NCBI GenBank assembly: GCA_030734395.1
Contig: JAUZTG010000036.1
Span: 558,001 to 622,000, forward strand
Direction: 5' to 3'
From: Sarocladium kiliense
Taxonomy: Eukaryota > Ascomycota > Sordariomycetes > Hypocreales > Sarocladiaceae
Length of the DNA: 64,000 nt
The notes under the pieces are model-generated. The model did not search any database. It worked only from the letters and a program-made list of their open reading frames with translations, and had not been told where the DNA came from. Shown piece by piece: positions 49,860 to 61,375 of this stretch (position 1 is the stretch's first letter; every line of letters starts with the position of its first letter). The translations under genes and the position numbers were made by a program.

Positions 49860-49881
49860 AGGTGCGCTGATCAGCGCACCT
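49860..49881. repeat. Perfect 22-bp palindrome
   Basis: The half site AGGTGCGCTGA is followed directly by its exact complement TCAGCGCACCT. It could bind a dimeric regulator or form a hairpin in RNA. Confidence 0.7.
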
Positions 49882-50844
49882 ATGTCGGCAGATGGGGCTT
49901 AATGGTTGCAAGTGATGTTCCGGAGGTGCAGGGCAAGGGTGTTGGCACACGATTATCTTGATCAGGATCCTTGTTGCACGTGTACCGAGAACGCCTGCAG
50001 CCAACGTGCATAGTGGGATGGGGGTCCATTGCAACACCAGGTGGGCAACTCGTACGTAGCGGCGTATCTTGGTCTATCATTGCTTTTGCCTGGTTCCAGT
50101 CGCGTGCATGGGTGCACGTCGCCCACTCAAGGGAGTAAGGGAGGGCGAAAAGGGTGCAGCATCGTATCGTATCGCGCATAATGCATGCATGATGGCGCGG
50201 GAGCCCCGATTGGAAGCGCCAGTACTGAGAGTCACGCCTGGGACTGTGCAACGGGAGCAACGTGAGAGCGGCGTTGCACAACAGCAGCCTTCGTGACGGA
50301 AGCTTGTTATTGTAGGTGTGTTCTGCTGGGTGCTGTTCTGGCCACTGTCCTTATTGCTGTCTTCGCTGCCACTCTTATTATTATTCTATTCTTTTTTTTT
50401 CTATAGGTGTTTGAATCGCTGTTTAATCTAAGGTGGAAGAAGAATAGGTGGAAGTAAGTTAGCCAGCCAGACTGTCTTAGGTTACAAGCCCGAGTTAAAA
50501 TACTCCGCGCTGCATGGTTGCATTTGCCACAGCTCCATCCCGGAAACACTGTCAGCGACGACTCGGGGCTGGTGGTCCCGAGTTGCGCCTGCTTTGCAAT
50601 GCACCGGTCTGGTAATATTGTGGTGTGTTGAGAAAGAAGGCGGAGCTGCAGCCTCATGCCGCTTTTCCCTGCTAGCCACGGAGCACCGTGGCGGTTCACG
50701 GCTCTCCTCGATTCTTGGGTTTCGTTCCGGCGTATCATTGTGCAGATTGCTAATATTACTCATCATCCAAAGGAGTCAATAATGTGAAGACAGCGGCAAG
50801 TGCTATCCACAGCCGCCGCATTGCAGTACGGCTCGAAGCTTGGC

Positions 50845-50896
50845 TCTGGGCAAACTGCCTGCCTTCCATCTCTGGGCAAACTGCCTGCCTTCCATC
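50845..50896. repeat. Tandem duplication, 2 x 26 bp
   Basis: Two identical 26-bp units, beginning TCTGGGCAAACTGCC, stand head to tail at 50845-50870 and 50871-50896. This looks like replication slippage, and length may vary between strains. Confidence 0.85.
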
Positions 50897-51570
50897 GCAC
50901 CAGGAATGCATTGCGCACGGCAGTCAGCAAACGCCAGCGAAAAGATACCTGGAGCTAAAGTCTCCCGCCTGGTCTAGTGGATCCGTTCAGACCTGTTGCC
51001 CTGTCTCCAGCACGACACAACACCTGTCCAGGTACTTCCCCGGGCCCACCTCCTGTCTCTCAGGTACCTGGATGTCGAGTATTGTCCTACCTCGACTAAG
51101 CCTCCAAGGGCTGGATCGCAGAGCAGCCTCAACGCCATGCTGCACTTCTCAAACTCTCTCGCTCTCGACTTTGCTCGCCAGCCCAACCTTCACCCCTCGC
51201 ATCTGCAACTCCTCCCAATTCCACTCGAGACCCTCAGCGCCATGCTTGTGCAACGTCCGTCGCCCTTGCTGCCGTCGCGATCTTGATCATTGCCCCTTTT
51301 GGGCTGTGAGACACCGCGAGATCCGACGTGCTCACCAGGAGAGACAGGCCATGTCGCTTATCAGCTGCTTTTAAATCTCTCGTCTCTCCCTCCTCAACCA
51401 CTGCTGGCAATTTACATCAAGGATCTGCGCGCCGTGCACATTCACCGCTGTTGTTGGTCCCCACGCTTTGTCTTGCTTCCATCTCATCTCCTCGCCTTTT
51501 CGAGGTTGACTTGGAGTCTAACCTTGTCTTCTCACACGCGTACATACTCCGTCCCTCAGAAACGCCCATC

Positions 51571-53442
51571 ATGCCTTTTCCGGAAGACAAGTCAGGCGAT
51601 GTCGAGCAGGTGAACCATGATACCTCAGTGACTACGGACTCGATCCAATCAGGCTCAAATCATCCGGACGCGAAGCTTGATGGCTCCTCTTCCCCAGATG
51701 GACATGTCGACGATGCTTGGAAATTCCTCAGCGAGAACCGCCTTGCCGCTGAGGGTCAGCCTGTTGTTGACATCAACGCTCTGCGCCGCAGGATTGACTG
51801 GCATATTGTTCCCTTGATGTTCTGTTGTTATACCTTGCAGTTTTTGGACAAAGTTATCCTCAACGTAAGTCACGCGATTGTGCACCCAGTAGAGACCCCC
51901 ACATGCTAATTGACTACACAGTATGCTGCCGTCATGGGTTTAAATCAGGATCTTAACCTCAAAAACAACGAATTCTCCAATGTGGCAACCTTCTTGTTTG
52001 TCGGTCTGCTGTGCTTCGAGATCCCAAACAGTGAGGCTTGCGACCCTTCTCTGTAATGTGGCTTACCATCCTGACCTCCAACGCAGTCTACTTTTTACAG
52101 CGAGTCCCTGCGGCAAAATGGCTTGGCTTCAACGTGACCTGTTGGGGAGTTGCGACCGCATGTGGTGCCGCCGCTCACAACTATCAGACACTCCTAGTCT
52201 CGCGTGTCTTTCTCGGCATCTTTGAGGCTACCATCGGTCCTTCACTCATGCTCATCAGTTCACAATGGTACACAAAGTCGGAGCAGGCCCCTCGCTTCTC
52301 CTTCTGGTACGTTGGCCTTGGCGTCGGTCAGATCCTTGGAGGCGCTGTCTCGTACGGTTTCCAGCATATGGGACCCGGTGCACAACTTGCTGGGTGGCGG
52401 ACAATGTTCGTTGTCCTGGGCGCTGTCACAGTGTTGATTGGCATTTGCGTTTTGGTCTTTCTTCCTGACACCCCCATGAAGGCAAGATGGTTGTCAGCCA
52501 GCGAGAAAGTGGCCCTTCTCAAACATGTCAGCATCAACCAGACCGGCATTGCAAGTCATAAGTTCCGACCTAAGGAAATTCTTGATGCTCTGACTGATCC
52601 TCAACTCTACTTGATGGTATTGTCAGTCGTTCTGGTAAGCCAATCAACCTTCAATATCCAGACGTATAGCCTTGTGGTACTTACACCCTGTTAGCTTTCG
52701 GTATCAAGCGGAGTCGTGACGACTTACTCTGCTACACTCATCCGGAACTTGGGGTACACACCTAAGAAAGCGGCACTCATGAACATGCCGTCGGGTGTCG
52801 TAAGCATCTTCTTTACGCTTCTCGTCGGGTTTGGGATTCGTAAGCAATCTCACCGATGGGCCTGGATTATTGCCTGTATTATTCCAGCGTGAGTTTTGGA
52901 TCTGTGGCTTTGCACTGTCCTTGTTCTCTACGATGTTGACGATCTCTCCAGCATAATTGGAGGCGCTCTAATGTCCTTCCTCCCGACTACCAACCGTCGT
53001 GGTATCCTCGCCGGCATCTACCTGGTGAACGCCGTTGTGGCGCCTTTGACAGTATTCTACGGGGTAGGTTCTCTGGCTGCCTTGATCTCGATGCAAACTA
53101 TTGACACGTTTTCGTATATAGTGGACAGCAGCCAACTTTGGAGGTGCTACCAAGCGCGCATTTGCATTTGCCATTGTTGCCGGCTCATTCTCTCTTGGTA
53201 ATGTCATTGGACCGCAAACATTCCAAGCCCGCGACGCTCCTGAATATCGACCGGCAAAGCTGGCTGTTATGGGAACTCAAGCCGGGTGTGCTGTGACAAC
53301 GTTTGCGCTGTTCATGTATTACGTGTGGAATAATAAGAAGCGCAGTGGAAGAAGCCAGCAGACGGAAGAGGCGTTCATGTGTCCCGAGTCATGGACCACA
53401 ATGACGGATAGGGAGAACAAGAATTTCCGGTATTCGTATTAG
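51571..53442 (+). CDS. MFS transporter, anion:cation symporter (allantoate permease-like)
   Basis: Six exons (51571-51864, 51922-52030, 52087-52634, 52695-52888, 52952-53063, 53122-53442) give 525 aa. After a 60-residue polar N terminus, the typical DINALRRRIDWHIVPLMF entry leads into twelve hydrophobic segments, with FLDKVILNYAAVMGL in helix 1 and SRVFLGIFEATIGPSLMLISSQWYTKSEQAPRFSFWY around helices 4-5. These are marks of the ACS family (Dal5, Tna1, Seo1 relatives) that import small organic anions such as allantoate, nicotinate or peptides through the plasma membrane. The substrate is not predictable. The open frame continues upstream to 51328, but that translation is serine-rich and unconserved, so I use the ATG at 51571. 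Confidence 0.93.
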
Positions 53443-54017
53443 AGGAACGAAGCTCGGTATTCCGGGACTATTCTGGCCATTGGCCTGCATGAATATAGCA
53501 AAGATCCTCAGGCTTCGTGTAGCTTCGAGGTATTATTATGCTCCGTGTATAGTTTATCTCAGCAACCTTTTGCTTTGGGCATATAGATGTGTACATTCTA
53601 GTTAACTACATACAATTCTATTTGTCGTATATAAAGTATCTATATATGAACAACTCCATGCCTTTACGCTACGTTAAGAATACAAGAACCACAGAATGGC
53701 CTTAGAGATGATAAATAAGATAGTGTTAGGACATTATTTAAAATAAACTTATAATAGCACCTGGAATGACGTGTAGAATTATATGTAAGATAGTAGTCAG
53801 AGGGTAGTTATAGAAATATAAAAAAGGACTGCAATAAGCATAACGCTATAGATAGCAGTAGGAACAGCAGTGAGCTAAATGAAAATGCGTTTACTTTGAG
53901 CCATGGCTCGCTTATCGGGGGCAGGCTCCGGTCCCGGCGCATCACCGTCTTACTCAGATTCCGATGACATGAGTACAAACTCTGTACTGTAAATCCTATA
54001 CATCCAAACATGACCAT
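53443..54017. other. AT-rich spacer
   Basis: No gene. About 53.5-53.85 kb is clearly richer in A and T than its surroundings and might be a small remnant of repeat DNA, but no terminal repeat of the island family was found. Confidence 0.35.
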
Positions 54018-54626
54018 ATGTTCACAATGACAACGGCATCATCCTCTCAGACGCCAAAAAGCGCTAGCTTCACTATTAGCCAGGCCACTACGGCAGCCGA
54101 TATTTCCGCTATATCGTCCTTATTCACTGCCTACACCCAATGGCTCAACATCGACCTCACCTTCCAGAGTTTCTCAAATGAGCTTGCATCTCTACCCGGC
54201 GCATACGCTCCGCCAAAAGGCGCCCTCTTGCTTGCACGCAGTAAGGAAACAGGCGAGCCACTAGGTTGTGTAGCCCTGCGGCCGCTGCAACTCCAGCCTG
54301 AGTTCCATAAAACACGCTTTCAGGGTGCTATCAGTGATCGTGGACAGCCTGAACAGTATTGCGAGATTAAGCGGCTCTATATTCTACCAGCCGCGAGAGG
54401 GAAGGGCGTTGCGCGTGCGCTCATCAGGGAGATTCTGTCTATCGCAAAGCGTGAGGGCTATACTGAGGCGCTGCTAGATACGCTGCCTCGCATGACGGCT
54501 GCTGTAGCCATTTACAGGTCCGAGGGATTTGAGGACACGGAAAAATATTACGAAAATCCATTGGAGGGAGTAATATACATGTCGCAGAGATTGCGACCAG
54601 GGATCAAAAGCGATGTATCTACTTAG
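54018..54626 (+). CDS. GNAT-family N-acetyltransferase
   Basis: A single exon of 202 aa. The acetyl-CoA pyrophosphate loop is in CEIKRLYILPAARGKGVARALI (residues about 116-137; R-x-x-G-x-A type), preceded by the strand GCVALRPL and followed by LLDTLPRMTAAVAIYRSEGF and the Y-E-N-P ending typical of this fold. It transfers an acetyl group to a small molecule or protein amine; the target is unknown. A second ATG at 54027 is equally plausible as start. Confidence 0.88.
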   Translation: MFTMTTASSSQTPKSASFTISQATTAADISAISSLFTAYTQWLNIDLTFQSFSNELASLPGAYAPPKGALLLARSKETGEPLGCVALRPLQLQPEFHKTRFQGAISDRGQPEQYCEIKRLYILPAARGKGVARALIREILSIAKREGYTEALLDTLPRMTAAVAIYRSEGFEDTEKYYENPLEGVIYMSQRLRPGIKSDVST

Positions 54627-54941
54627 AGAATACAAAATACCAAATGGGCATTAGCTAGATGACACGAGTTTTGCTATACCCATGCCAATTGCCTTCTCTA
54701 TGAGTCAATTGTTTGTGAAATGCAGGCAACAAACTACAGCCGGCCGAAGTGACTAAGCGATCTCGGAGCCCAGCGAAACTAGCAGGCAGGCTGCTCAGCC
54801 CAACATCGTAATTACGCATGATTCACTTCAACAATTCACAGAACCTCAGTATAAAGCCAGACACAACATTCGGTATTACGTACCGCTAGGGTCGAGCTTG
54901 CTACCTCTCAGTCACTCGACCTTTACACTACGGGATTCACC
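54627..54941. other. Short spacer before the histidine phosphatase gene
   Basis: Only the 3' end of the acetyltransferase gene and a promoter are expected here; nothing else was seen. Confidence 0.35.
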
Positions 54942-55778
54942 ATGCCGCCAACGATTATTCTCATCAGGCATGCTCAGGCCCTGCATAACGTTAATAATAA
55001 GTATTCCCACAACGCCTTGCGATGCGTTTAAGCTAACAATACACACAAGACTATACTATACATGACCCGCCGCTTACTGATCAGGGCATCGAGCAATGCA
55101 CGGCCCTGAGACAAAGCCTTGAAGAAAGCTTCTCCTCAGCAGAAGGCGACATGGCCATCGTCGCCAGTCCCATGCGGAGAACGCTCCAGACTGCACAACT
55201 AGCTCTTCCTTGGTTGATGAAGAGGGGAGTGAAGATCCAAGCTGATCCGGACTGGCAGGGTGAGTGCTTTTAGCAGAGGCATCCTGTCCTTGGCCCCATC
55301 TTGAGCATTGCCGTCTCCATATTCTGCTGGCACATCATCAATTCTAACAGACCCAATAGAAAACTCCGCCAAGCCTTGCGACACCGGCAGCCCTGTTACC
55401 TCTATCCAACCAGACTTTCCAGACGTGGACTTTAGTAGCGTTGACCCTGTGTGGCCAGACAAGACGTCCCCGGCAGGTCGTCCATACGCCTACACGAGGG
55501 AGTCCATCCTTGCCCGCGGTCAGCGGGGCCTCGCCAAACTGTACGAAAGGCCAGAGAAGTTCATCTTCGTCGTTTCGCACTCAGGGTTCCTCCGGCTCGG
55601 TGTGGTAGGATGGTGGTTCTTCAACAGCGACTACAGGATCTTTCGATTCACCTCGGCATCGCCTCAATACGTCGTTGAACAAGACGAGAGGACCCTGACG
55701 GGCGGTCTCGGCTTGTCAAGGGAGACGAAGGTTGAGCTAGGCTTCGAGCTGCCAGACGACCCAGGATCCAGCCAGTGA
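54942..55778 (+). CDS. Histidine phosphatase superfamily (phosphoglycerate mutase-like) protein with abnormal first intron
   Basis: The model has three exons (54942-54996, 55050-55259, 55360-55778) and 227 aa. The catalytic RHA motif is in IILIRHAQALHNVN, the second arginine in ASPMRRTLQTA, and the second catalytic histidine in FVVSHSGFLRLG, so the active site is complete. Relatives dephosphorylate small phosphoesters. The only join that keeps the first two exons in phase (HNVN-NYTIHDPPLTDQG) uses a donor ATAAGT and an acceptor AAG, whereas a normal donor would be GTAAGT. Either the intron is spliced from AT, or a G to A change has disabled the gene. The second intron is a normal GT-AG one. 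Confidence 0.75.
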
Positions 55779-56056
55779 CGTGGCCACGTCTTGGTAGAGC
55801 AGAGTTGACACTTGCAGACGACCTGCAAGTGCGCCGTGCGTCCCGACCCAAGCTGGCATCGTGCGCTTGAGGAGGACCTGAATTACTTGTCGCTCCTTCA
55901 ATCGCAGGCAACACAATATGAAGAGCTGTGCTCCAATCCAGCCGTTCCAAGAGGCTTGCAATTGCCCTGCCAGAAGCACTGGGCCTTTACCTCTTCCCTC
56001 TGAAGATCGGGCCGACTCCTTTCCTGAGGGTGCCGCTGCGTGACGAACGCCATTCC

Positions 56057-58341
56057 TCACTTCGACAAGAAGTTCTGGAAAGCAGACTGATCAATGACGA
56101 CATTACCAACTGCTCTCAGCCTCTTTCTACCCTCCTTCTGCTTCTCAAGTAGCTTCCGCCGTCTTGACACATCCGCGGCATGTAGCTTCGCTAGGACGTC
56201 CTTACGGAAGGGCTTGATGGTCTCTCTTGCAACGACACGATTGCCAACAACGGCTTGAATGACGACCTCTGCATGGTTGAGTAGATTAGCGGGGTTCCAT
56301 ATGAACATATAAACAGCGAGCTTTATAGAGAAAGGCACAAGGCAGTGATGAGAGCGATATGAACTTACCGAACATCTGACGGGTGACGTGCTCTTTGAAC
56401 TTCGTTACCCACTGCCTTCCTAGACGATCAACTTGCGACTTATGCACAATCCTGCAAATAGCGTCTACAGGCTGCTTGTTGACTAGCAGCTGCAGTTTGT
56501 TAAGCTGGCTTTCCCGCCAGCCAGCATCCTCATAATCGAGCGTTGCATAGCCCTTACTAGCAAAATTCGTCAGCGTGAGTACGTTCCACTTCTGAAGAGC
56601 CTGTGTTACTCACGTTGCGCCCTTGAGTTTGCCGAAAAGGTCGTCGACAAGCTGCGCTGCTGGCATGTCGTAGACTAAAATGACTTGCGTGGAGTGAAAA
56701 AACTCAAGGCTTCTTTGTTCACCACGCTGAGCCTCACACAGCTCAATGACCCGTCCAAGGTACTCCTCTGGCAGTGTGATGGTAGTTCTGACAAACCTGT
56801 TGCACGGCGATTAGCTCCGCAATCAACTACCGACAGCCTCATTAGAATAACTCACGGTTCGTAGAGCGTCGCAGCTCGTATCCGTGGATTGGTGTTGTCA
56901 GGAAACAACGCCGGGTTCTTCACAATCTCCTCGGACCCATCCGCCCAGACAATCTTCGTCGGTACCGTGGGCTCTGTGATGATGACATCCCTCCCATGTT
57001 CCTGCTTCAGCCTGTCCTGGAATACAGAGCAATGTAAACTTCCCAGGAAACCTAATCTCCAACCAGCGCCGAGAGCTTCTGAAAAGTCTTTCTGCAGCGT
57101 CACACTGCGATCGTTCAAGACAAGCTGGGTGATACTATCGGCCAGACGGTGGTAGTCCCCTTGATCGGTAGGAAACGCCGCAACGAAGACCATTGGTTTC
57201 GGCTCCTCGAAGCCAGGCATTGGTTCCACCTCGAGCTCCTTTCCTACTTGCGTGTAGGTGTCTCCCAGCTTGGCATCTTGAATCTTCTTCATGCCAGGGT
57301 TGAAGTAGACATAGCCGACCTGGCCAGCGCGAAGGACGCTTTGAGGCGTGGCATGAGGATACTGAATACCAACCTGGCCAACCGTGTACTTCATCCCGGT
57401 GCCCATGGAGATAACATTGTCTCCCGCTCGAATGGTGCCATCGAACAAGCGAACCAGGAGAACCACGCCTCTGAAGTTATCATACCATGAATCGACCAAC
57501 GTCATCTTCAAAGGCTTGTTCTCATCCCCTATCGGATGCGGAATATTCTCCACAACCGCCGGCAAGACGTCAGGAACACCCTTTCCCGTCTTCGCACTGA
57601 CCAAAACCGCCGTCGTCGAATCGATCTCAAAGGACGTCTCCATCTGTTCCAACACGCGAGGCACATCGGCGCTCACCATGTCAATCTTGTTGACGACTGG
57701 CACGAGCGCCAAATCTTGCGCAAACGCGAGATGGAAGTTGGACACCGTTTGCGCTTGGATGCCCTGGCTCGCATCGATGAGGAGCAGAGCACCACCACAG
57801 CTGGCGTATGATCTTGTTACTTCGGCGCGGAAATCGACGTGTCCAGGAGTATCGACGAGGTGGAGTAGGTAATCGAGGCCTTTGTAGGGGTATATCATCG
57901 TACATGTCTGCGCCTTGACGGTGATGCCTCGTTCTCGTTCGACATCGAGCTTGTCCTGCAGCCCTATGCATTAGCCTGCTTGTCCAGAATCTGGTCCGTC
58001 CCATCACTCCAACATACCAAGATCTGCTTGTTCGAGTCGCTCGCCGATATCGTCCCGGTCAGCTCCAGCAATCGATCACTGAGCGTACTCTTCCCATGGT
58101 CGATATGCGCCACAATGCAGAAGTTGCGGTATCGTTCGATTGGAATCGCGGCAATTCGAGCTTCAAGCTCTGCGGGAGAAGGTTTCGAGGAATATCTCCG
58201 GTGTTCGAGGAGCGAGAGGGGGTGTGCTCTCGAGGTTCGAGAGACTTGGAGGAATGGCCGGCTGGTCTGGTTACCAGCAACGTGGATGCGAAGAAGACAT
58301 TGTCGAGCCCAGGCCCGTCCTGCCTGCCACGCCAGGCTCAT
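56057..58341 (-). CDS. GUF1: GUF1, mitochondrial translation GTPase (LepA/EF4)
   Basis: Five exons (58341-58018, 57955-56856, 56796-56614, 56556-56369, 56268-56057) give 668 aa. A leader of about 60 residues (MSLAWQAGRAWARQCLL...RRYSSKPS) targets mitochondria. The GTPase motifs are AHIDHGKST (G1), RERGITVKAQT (switch I), VDTPGHVDF (G3) and VVNKIDM (G4). The LepA-specific C-terminal domain ends RKRLRAVGNVVIDQSAFQNFLSK. The protein promotes fidelity of mitochondrial translation by moving stalled ribosomes back one step. The last intron (56269-56368, 100 nt) is longer than its neighbours; the final exon is confirmed by the strong C-terminal match. Confidence 0.96.
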
Positions 58342-58833
58342 CTAAATCGACTGTAGAGCTGCACCTGACTGCATTGGCTACACGAAGGTCTGGAAGCAAG
58401 AGGATAGCCACGGGCAGAGTATTTGGTGGCGAGTAATGGACGTTGGTTACTGAAGGGTCCTGAGCATTTGACGCGATTGACGCACGCGCACCCACACCCA
58501 CCTCGGATGACCAGTCACCGGAGTTAGCCCGCTTCCAGAATGTGTAGGTTCCGAAACAATTCAATCAGCAAAAGCAGAGACGCCCTTCACTATCATGTGA
58601 CATGTTGATTCGAGGGTACCCTAACAGCCACCTACCTACTATGTAGCATCATGCTCACGCCAGGATTGATCCTTGTGGTTCCGGTAGATGTCCCAGTTAG
58701 ACTGAACAGATTCGTAACCGCCCTAAGGTAGTACATCCCAGGTGTATATTACAAGACATACAAGACATGCAAAACAGTACAGAAATCCACTGCTCGACAA
58801 GTCCTTGATGAGTCCACTCTACTTCCAGCTCAT
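58342..58833. other. Spacer between GUF1 and the mannosyltransferase gene
   Basis: Two genes on the same strand are separated here. It should hold the GUF1 promoter and the 3' end of the upstream gene. Nothing else was recognised. Confidence 0.35.
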
Positions 58834-60300
58834 CTAAAACCCAAGTTCCGAGTCCACATCCTTTGCCAGCGCGATTGACCGCTCCAGGAGCTGAATGGTC
58901 TCCTCTGGTAAGTCCAACGCCGTAACACCATCCATACAACTTTCCTCTTTCCTATCGCCTCCCTTATGCCACTTCCCATCAATCATCAGGTGTGTAGGAA
59001 CACCAAAGGTCTCAGGATCCCACCTCTTGTTGACTAAGAGCCCTCCATTATACCAGAACAGCGCATCCCCAGCATCAACATGTGCAATATAGAAGCTGCA
59101 CACCTTGCTCCTCTCTGCTTTCCCTGACCCAGCTCTAGGCCAGCCGACCATAGAACCATAGTGTCTTTCGAACGTGTAATTTGAGCCACTAAGTTCCAGT
59201 CCAAGCCACCATGATTCCTTGTCGCCATGTGTCATCTTATATGTGACCTCGTCACGAACCGCCTTTGTATTCTGCCACGAGATGTGAAGAAGGCCCATCA
59301 GCACATCGAGCCGAGATTTGTTCAGGAGTACAACGCCAGAGTCTCCCTCTTCTGCATAGTCCTCGGTCCAAACTAGCGATTTATTGAGTGTAGCACTTGG
59401 GTCTTGAATCTGCGATTGCCACCATTCGTGTCGTTCTCGGTAGGCGTGTTGCCAGAGGAGTCGGTCGTGGAAGAGAAGGGCGCCCGAGTCGATATAAAGA
59501 GGATCATCGTAGAGTAGCTCTGGAGGCTGGACAAAAACGCAGTCGGCATCGGCGAGGATCACCTCCTCAAAAGGGGCATACAAGGCCGCAAAGGCTTTGA
59601 TCGCCCAACCGCCGTCTCCCAGCTGGAGTGTCGAATCATCAACAACGGTCAAGATATCCATGAATTCAACGTTCATAAAACGAGACTGCATTTTGTCGCG
59701 ATCTTCTGGCGGAAAGTCTTGATCACCCGCGTAGACAATTAAAATGCGCAATTGAGTGTCAAGCACGTCTTGTAGGGAGCGGATAAGATGCGCTGCGTGT
59801 CTCATAGTAGTTTTGCCTGTAGGGATGACAAGACCACGAGAGCCTGGTATAATTGCATCCCGTAGGTCTTTAAAAGGCACACGACTTCCCGAATGCCTGG
59901 GAGAGTGTCGGAGATATGGGAACAAGGTTGTGATAGCGCCTTCAATGGCATCGTGCAACACATGGGTGTCTTCTGATAGAGGGGCCTCGTCAAGGAACTG
60001 GACCCAGCCTCGCGCCAACTGTGTGAGGCGACCTACTTCGCTGAATTTGTATTTGTAAGGCGCCTCAACGGGTGACGCGGTAATCTTCGCTGCCTTTCGA
60101 ATGATCGCTTCTGATTGCTTCGCTCTTAGAGTTTCCGCAGCTGGCTGTTTGTCGTTCGAGATAGGCCGTCCATTTTCTAGAGTCAAGTTGCTAGCTCCAC
60201 CTCTACCGGAAAGTTGTGGTGACCACCAGTACATAGGGAAGGGAAGAAACAGCAATAGACAGAGAGACACGTATATCGAGTTGCGGCGTGAAGATGGCAT
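58834..60300 (-). CDS. Golgi alpha-1,3-mannosyltransferase, MNN1 family (GT71)
   Basis: A single exon of 488 aa. A short cytosolic N terminus and a signal anchor (residues about 10-26, VSLCLLLFLPFPMYWW region) make it a type II membrane protein. The catalytic domain starts around GLVIPTGKTTMRHAAHLI and has the metal-binding DxD motif in ILADADCVFVQPP (Asp251 and Asp253), then YIDSGALLFHDR and EEGDSGVVLLNKSR. It would add mannose to glycans of secreted and wall proteins. It is unusual in this window in having no intron. Two NxT/S sites lie in the stem and domain (NLT, NYT). Confidence 0.92.
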   Translation of the reverse strand: MPSSRRNSIYVSLCLLLFLPFPMYWWSPQLSGRGGASNLTLENGRPISNDKQPAAETLRAKQSEAIIRKAAKITASPVEAPYKYKFSEVGRLTQLARGWVQFLDEAPLSEDTHVLHDAIEGAITTLFPYLRHSPRHSGSRVPFKDLRDAIIPGSRGLVIPTGKTTMRHAAHLIRSLQDVLDTQLRILIVYAGDQDFPPEDRDKMQSRFMNVEFMDILTVVDDSTLQLGDGGWAIKAFAALYAPFEEVILADADCVFVQPPELLYDDPLYIDSGALLFHDRLLWQHAYRERHEWWQSQIQDPSATLNKSLVWTEDYAEEGDSGVVLLNKSRLDVLMGLLHISWQNTKAVRDEVTYKMTHGDKESWWLGLELSGSNYTFERHYGSMVGWPRAGSGKAERSKVCSFYIAHVDAGDALFWYNGGLLVNKRWDPETFGVPTHLMIDGKWHKGGDRKEESCMDGVTALDLPEETIQLLERSIALAKDVDSELGF

Positions 60301-61375
60301 CGTGATTACTCAATCGCAAGACATGCGTGCCACGGCGGCTGGTGGTGCCCCCTAGGCCCTGAAGGTACCTATGTAGGCTCGGCGTTTAGTGTGGAGGAGG
60401 AGATCGGGGCAATCGGGACAAAACAATATAGATCGAGGAGGCAATGCCCGATGGCATAGGAACAGACACGACAGTAAAGATCAGAGGAGGCAGAAGACGA
60501 AGAAAGCAGAGATGGCGCCTCTTGTCTTCTTGCTCACTATACTCAAGTCAGTCCTAACACAATGCCGCTCAGTCCAACAGGTTTAGCGCAACCAATTTGA
60601 GGCTTGTAAGGGTGGCATTGACATGGGTAGGGATCTGCGACGGCTAGATACCGCGAGATAAAGAGTAGCTAAGCGGCCCCGAGCCTAGAGGATCAACGAC
60701 TAGTTAGATATCTCTTCAAATCGGACATCTCTAATGAACAGGTTAAACACTGCTGTCCTGTATTTACTACTTGGTCCTGAATATATTCTTGACTCTTGCT
60801 GATAGTATCGCGGCGTGCCCGAACTGTTCGTCCTCAGACATACGCAGTGATCCCTCTCCCAGGCACGGGCGCACTGCTGGCCCCTGATTACGTTCCATGT
60901 GCAATCAAACCCATGGTCTCATGCGACCTCGAGCGACCAACAGCTACAAGTCCATTCGATTCATTGGGCCTTTCTGAGCCCCCGACCAAGGTTTCCGGTG
61001 CTGTTGGGTGCACTTTACCAACATCTCAGCCTGAAGTGGTTAGCTGGGCGCGTAACGAGGCCCCGCCCTGACCGTGGTCGTGATACATTAGCATATATAA
61101 TTGGTCCCCTGCAGGGCAATGGCTTCGCTTCTGATGCTGTTGGTTGTAATGAAACACAAGAATCACCTCATCCTGCAAGTGCAGGTATCGGCGAATGCAT
61201 ATTCAGGTAGATGGGAGAGAGCGGCTATACTAGAAGAAGAAAGTAAATTACCCAGGCAACCTCCTGATGCCACCACTGATTTCTCGCCCCTATGTTGCAC
61301 ACGATCAAATGTCAACCTGTTTGCTACCTTTTCTTAACATGTAAGCGTCATGGTTATAGTCAATCGTCCTTTACC
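60301..61375. other. Divergent promoter region
   Basis: The region separates two divergent genes. Open frames at 60796-61337 start with A/T-poor, motif-free translations and are not convincing. No further feature was recognised. Confidence 0.35.

Larger units (their letters stand above)
48051..51570. other. 3.5 kb gene-free spacer
   Basis: No gene could be supported on either strand. It holds a perfect 22-bp palindrome (49860-49881), a tandem duplication of 26 bp (50845-50896) and, from about 51.1 kb, a pyrimidine-rich leader before the transporter gene. An untranslated RNA could lie here but I see no evidence for one. Confidence 0.4.

Noticed and set aside
50962..51000. tRNA-like sequence around GGTCTAGTGGATCCGTTC
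   Set aside because: Only a partial A-box-like match; no B-box with a matching acceptor stem at the right distance.
48051..51570. Several open frames of 90-140 codons in the 3.5 kb spacer
   Set aside because: They overlap on both strands, are rich in Arg, Ser and Cys without pattern, and none extends by splicing into a conserved protein.
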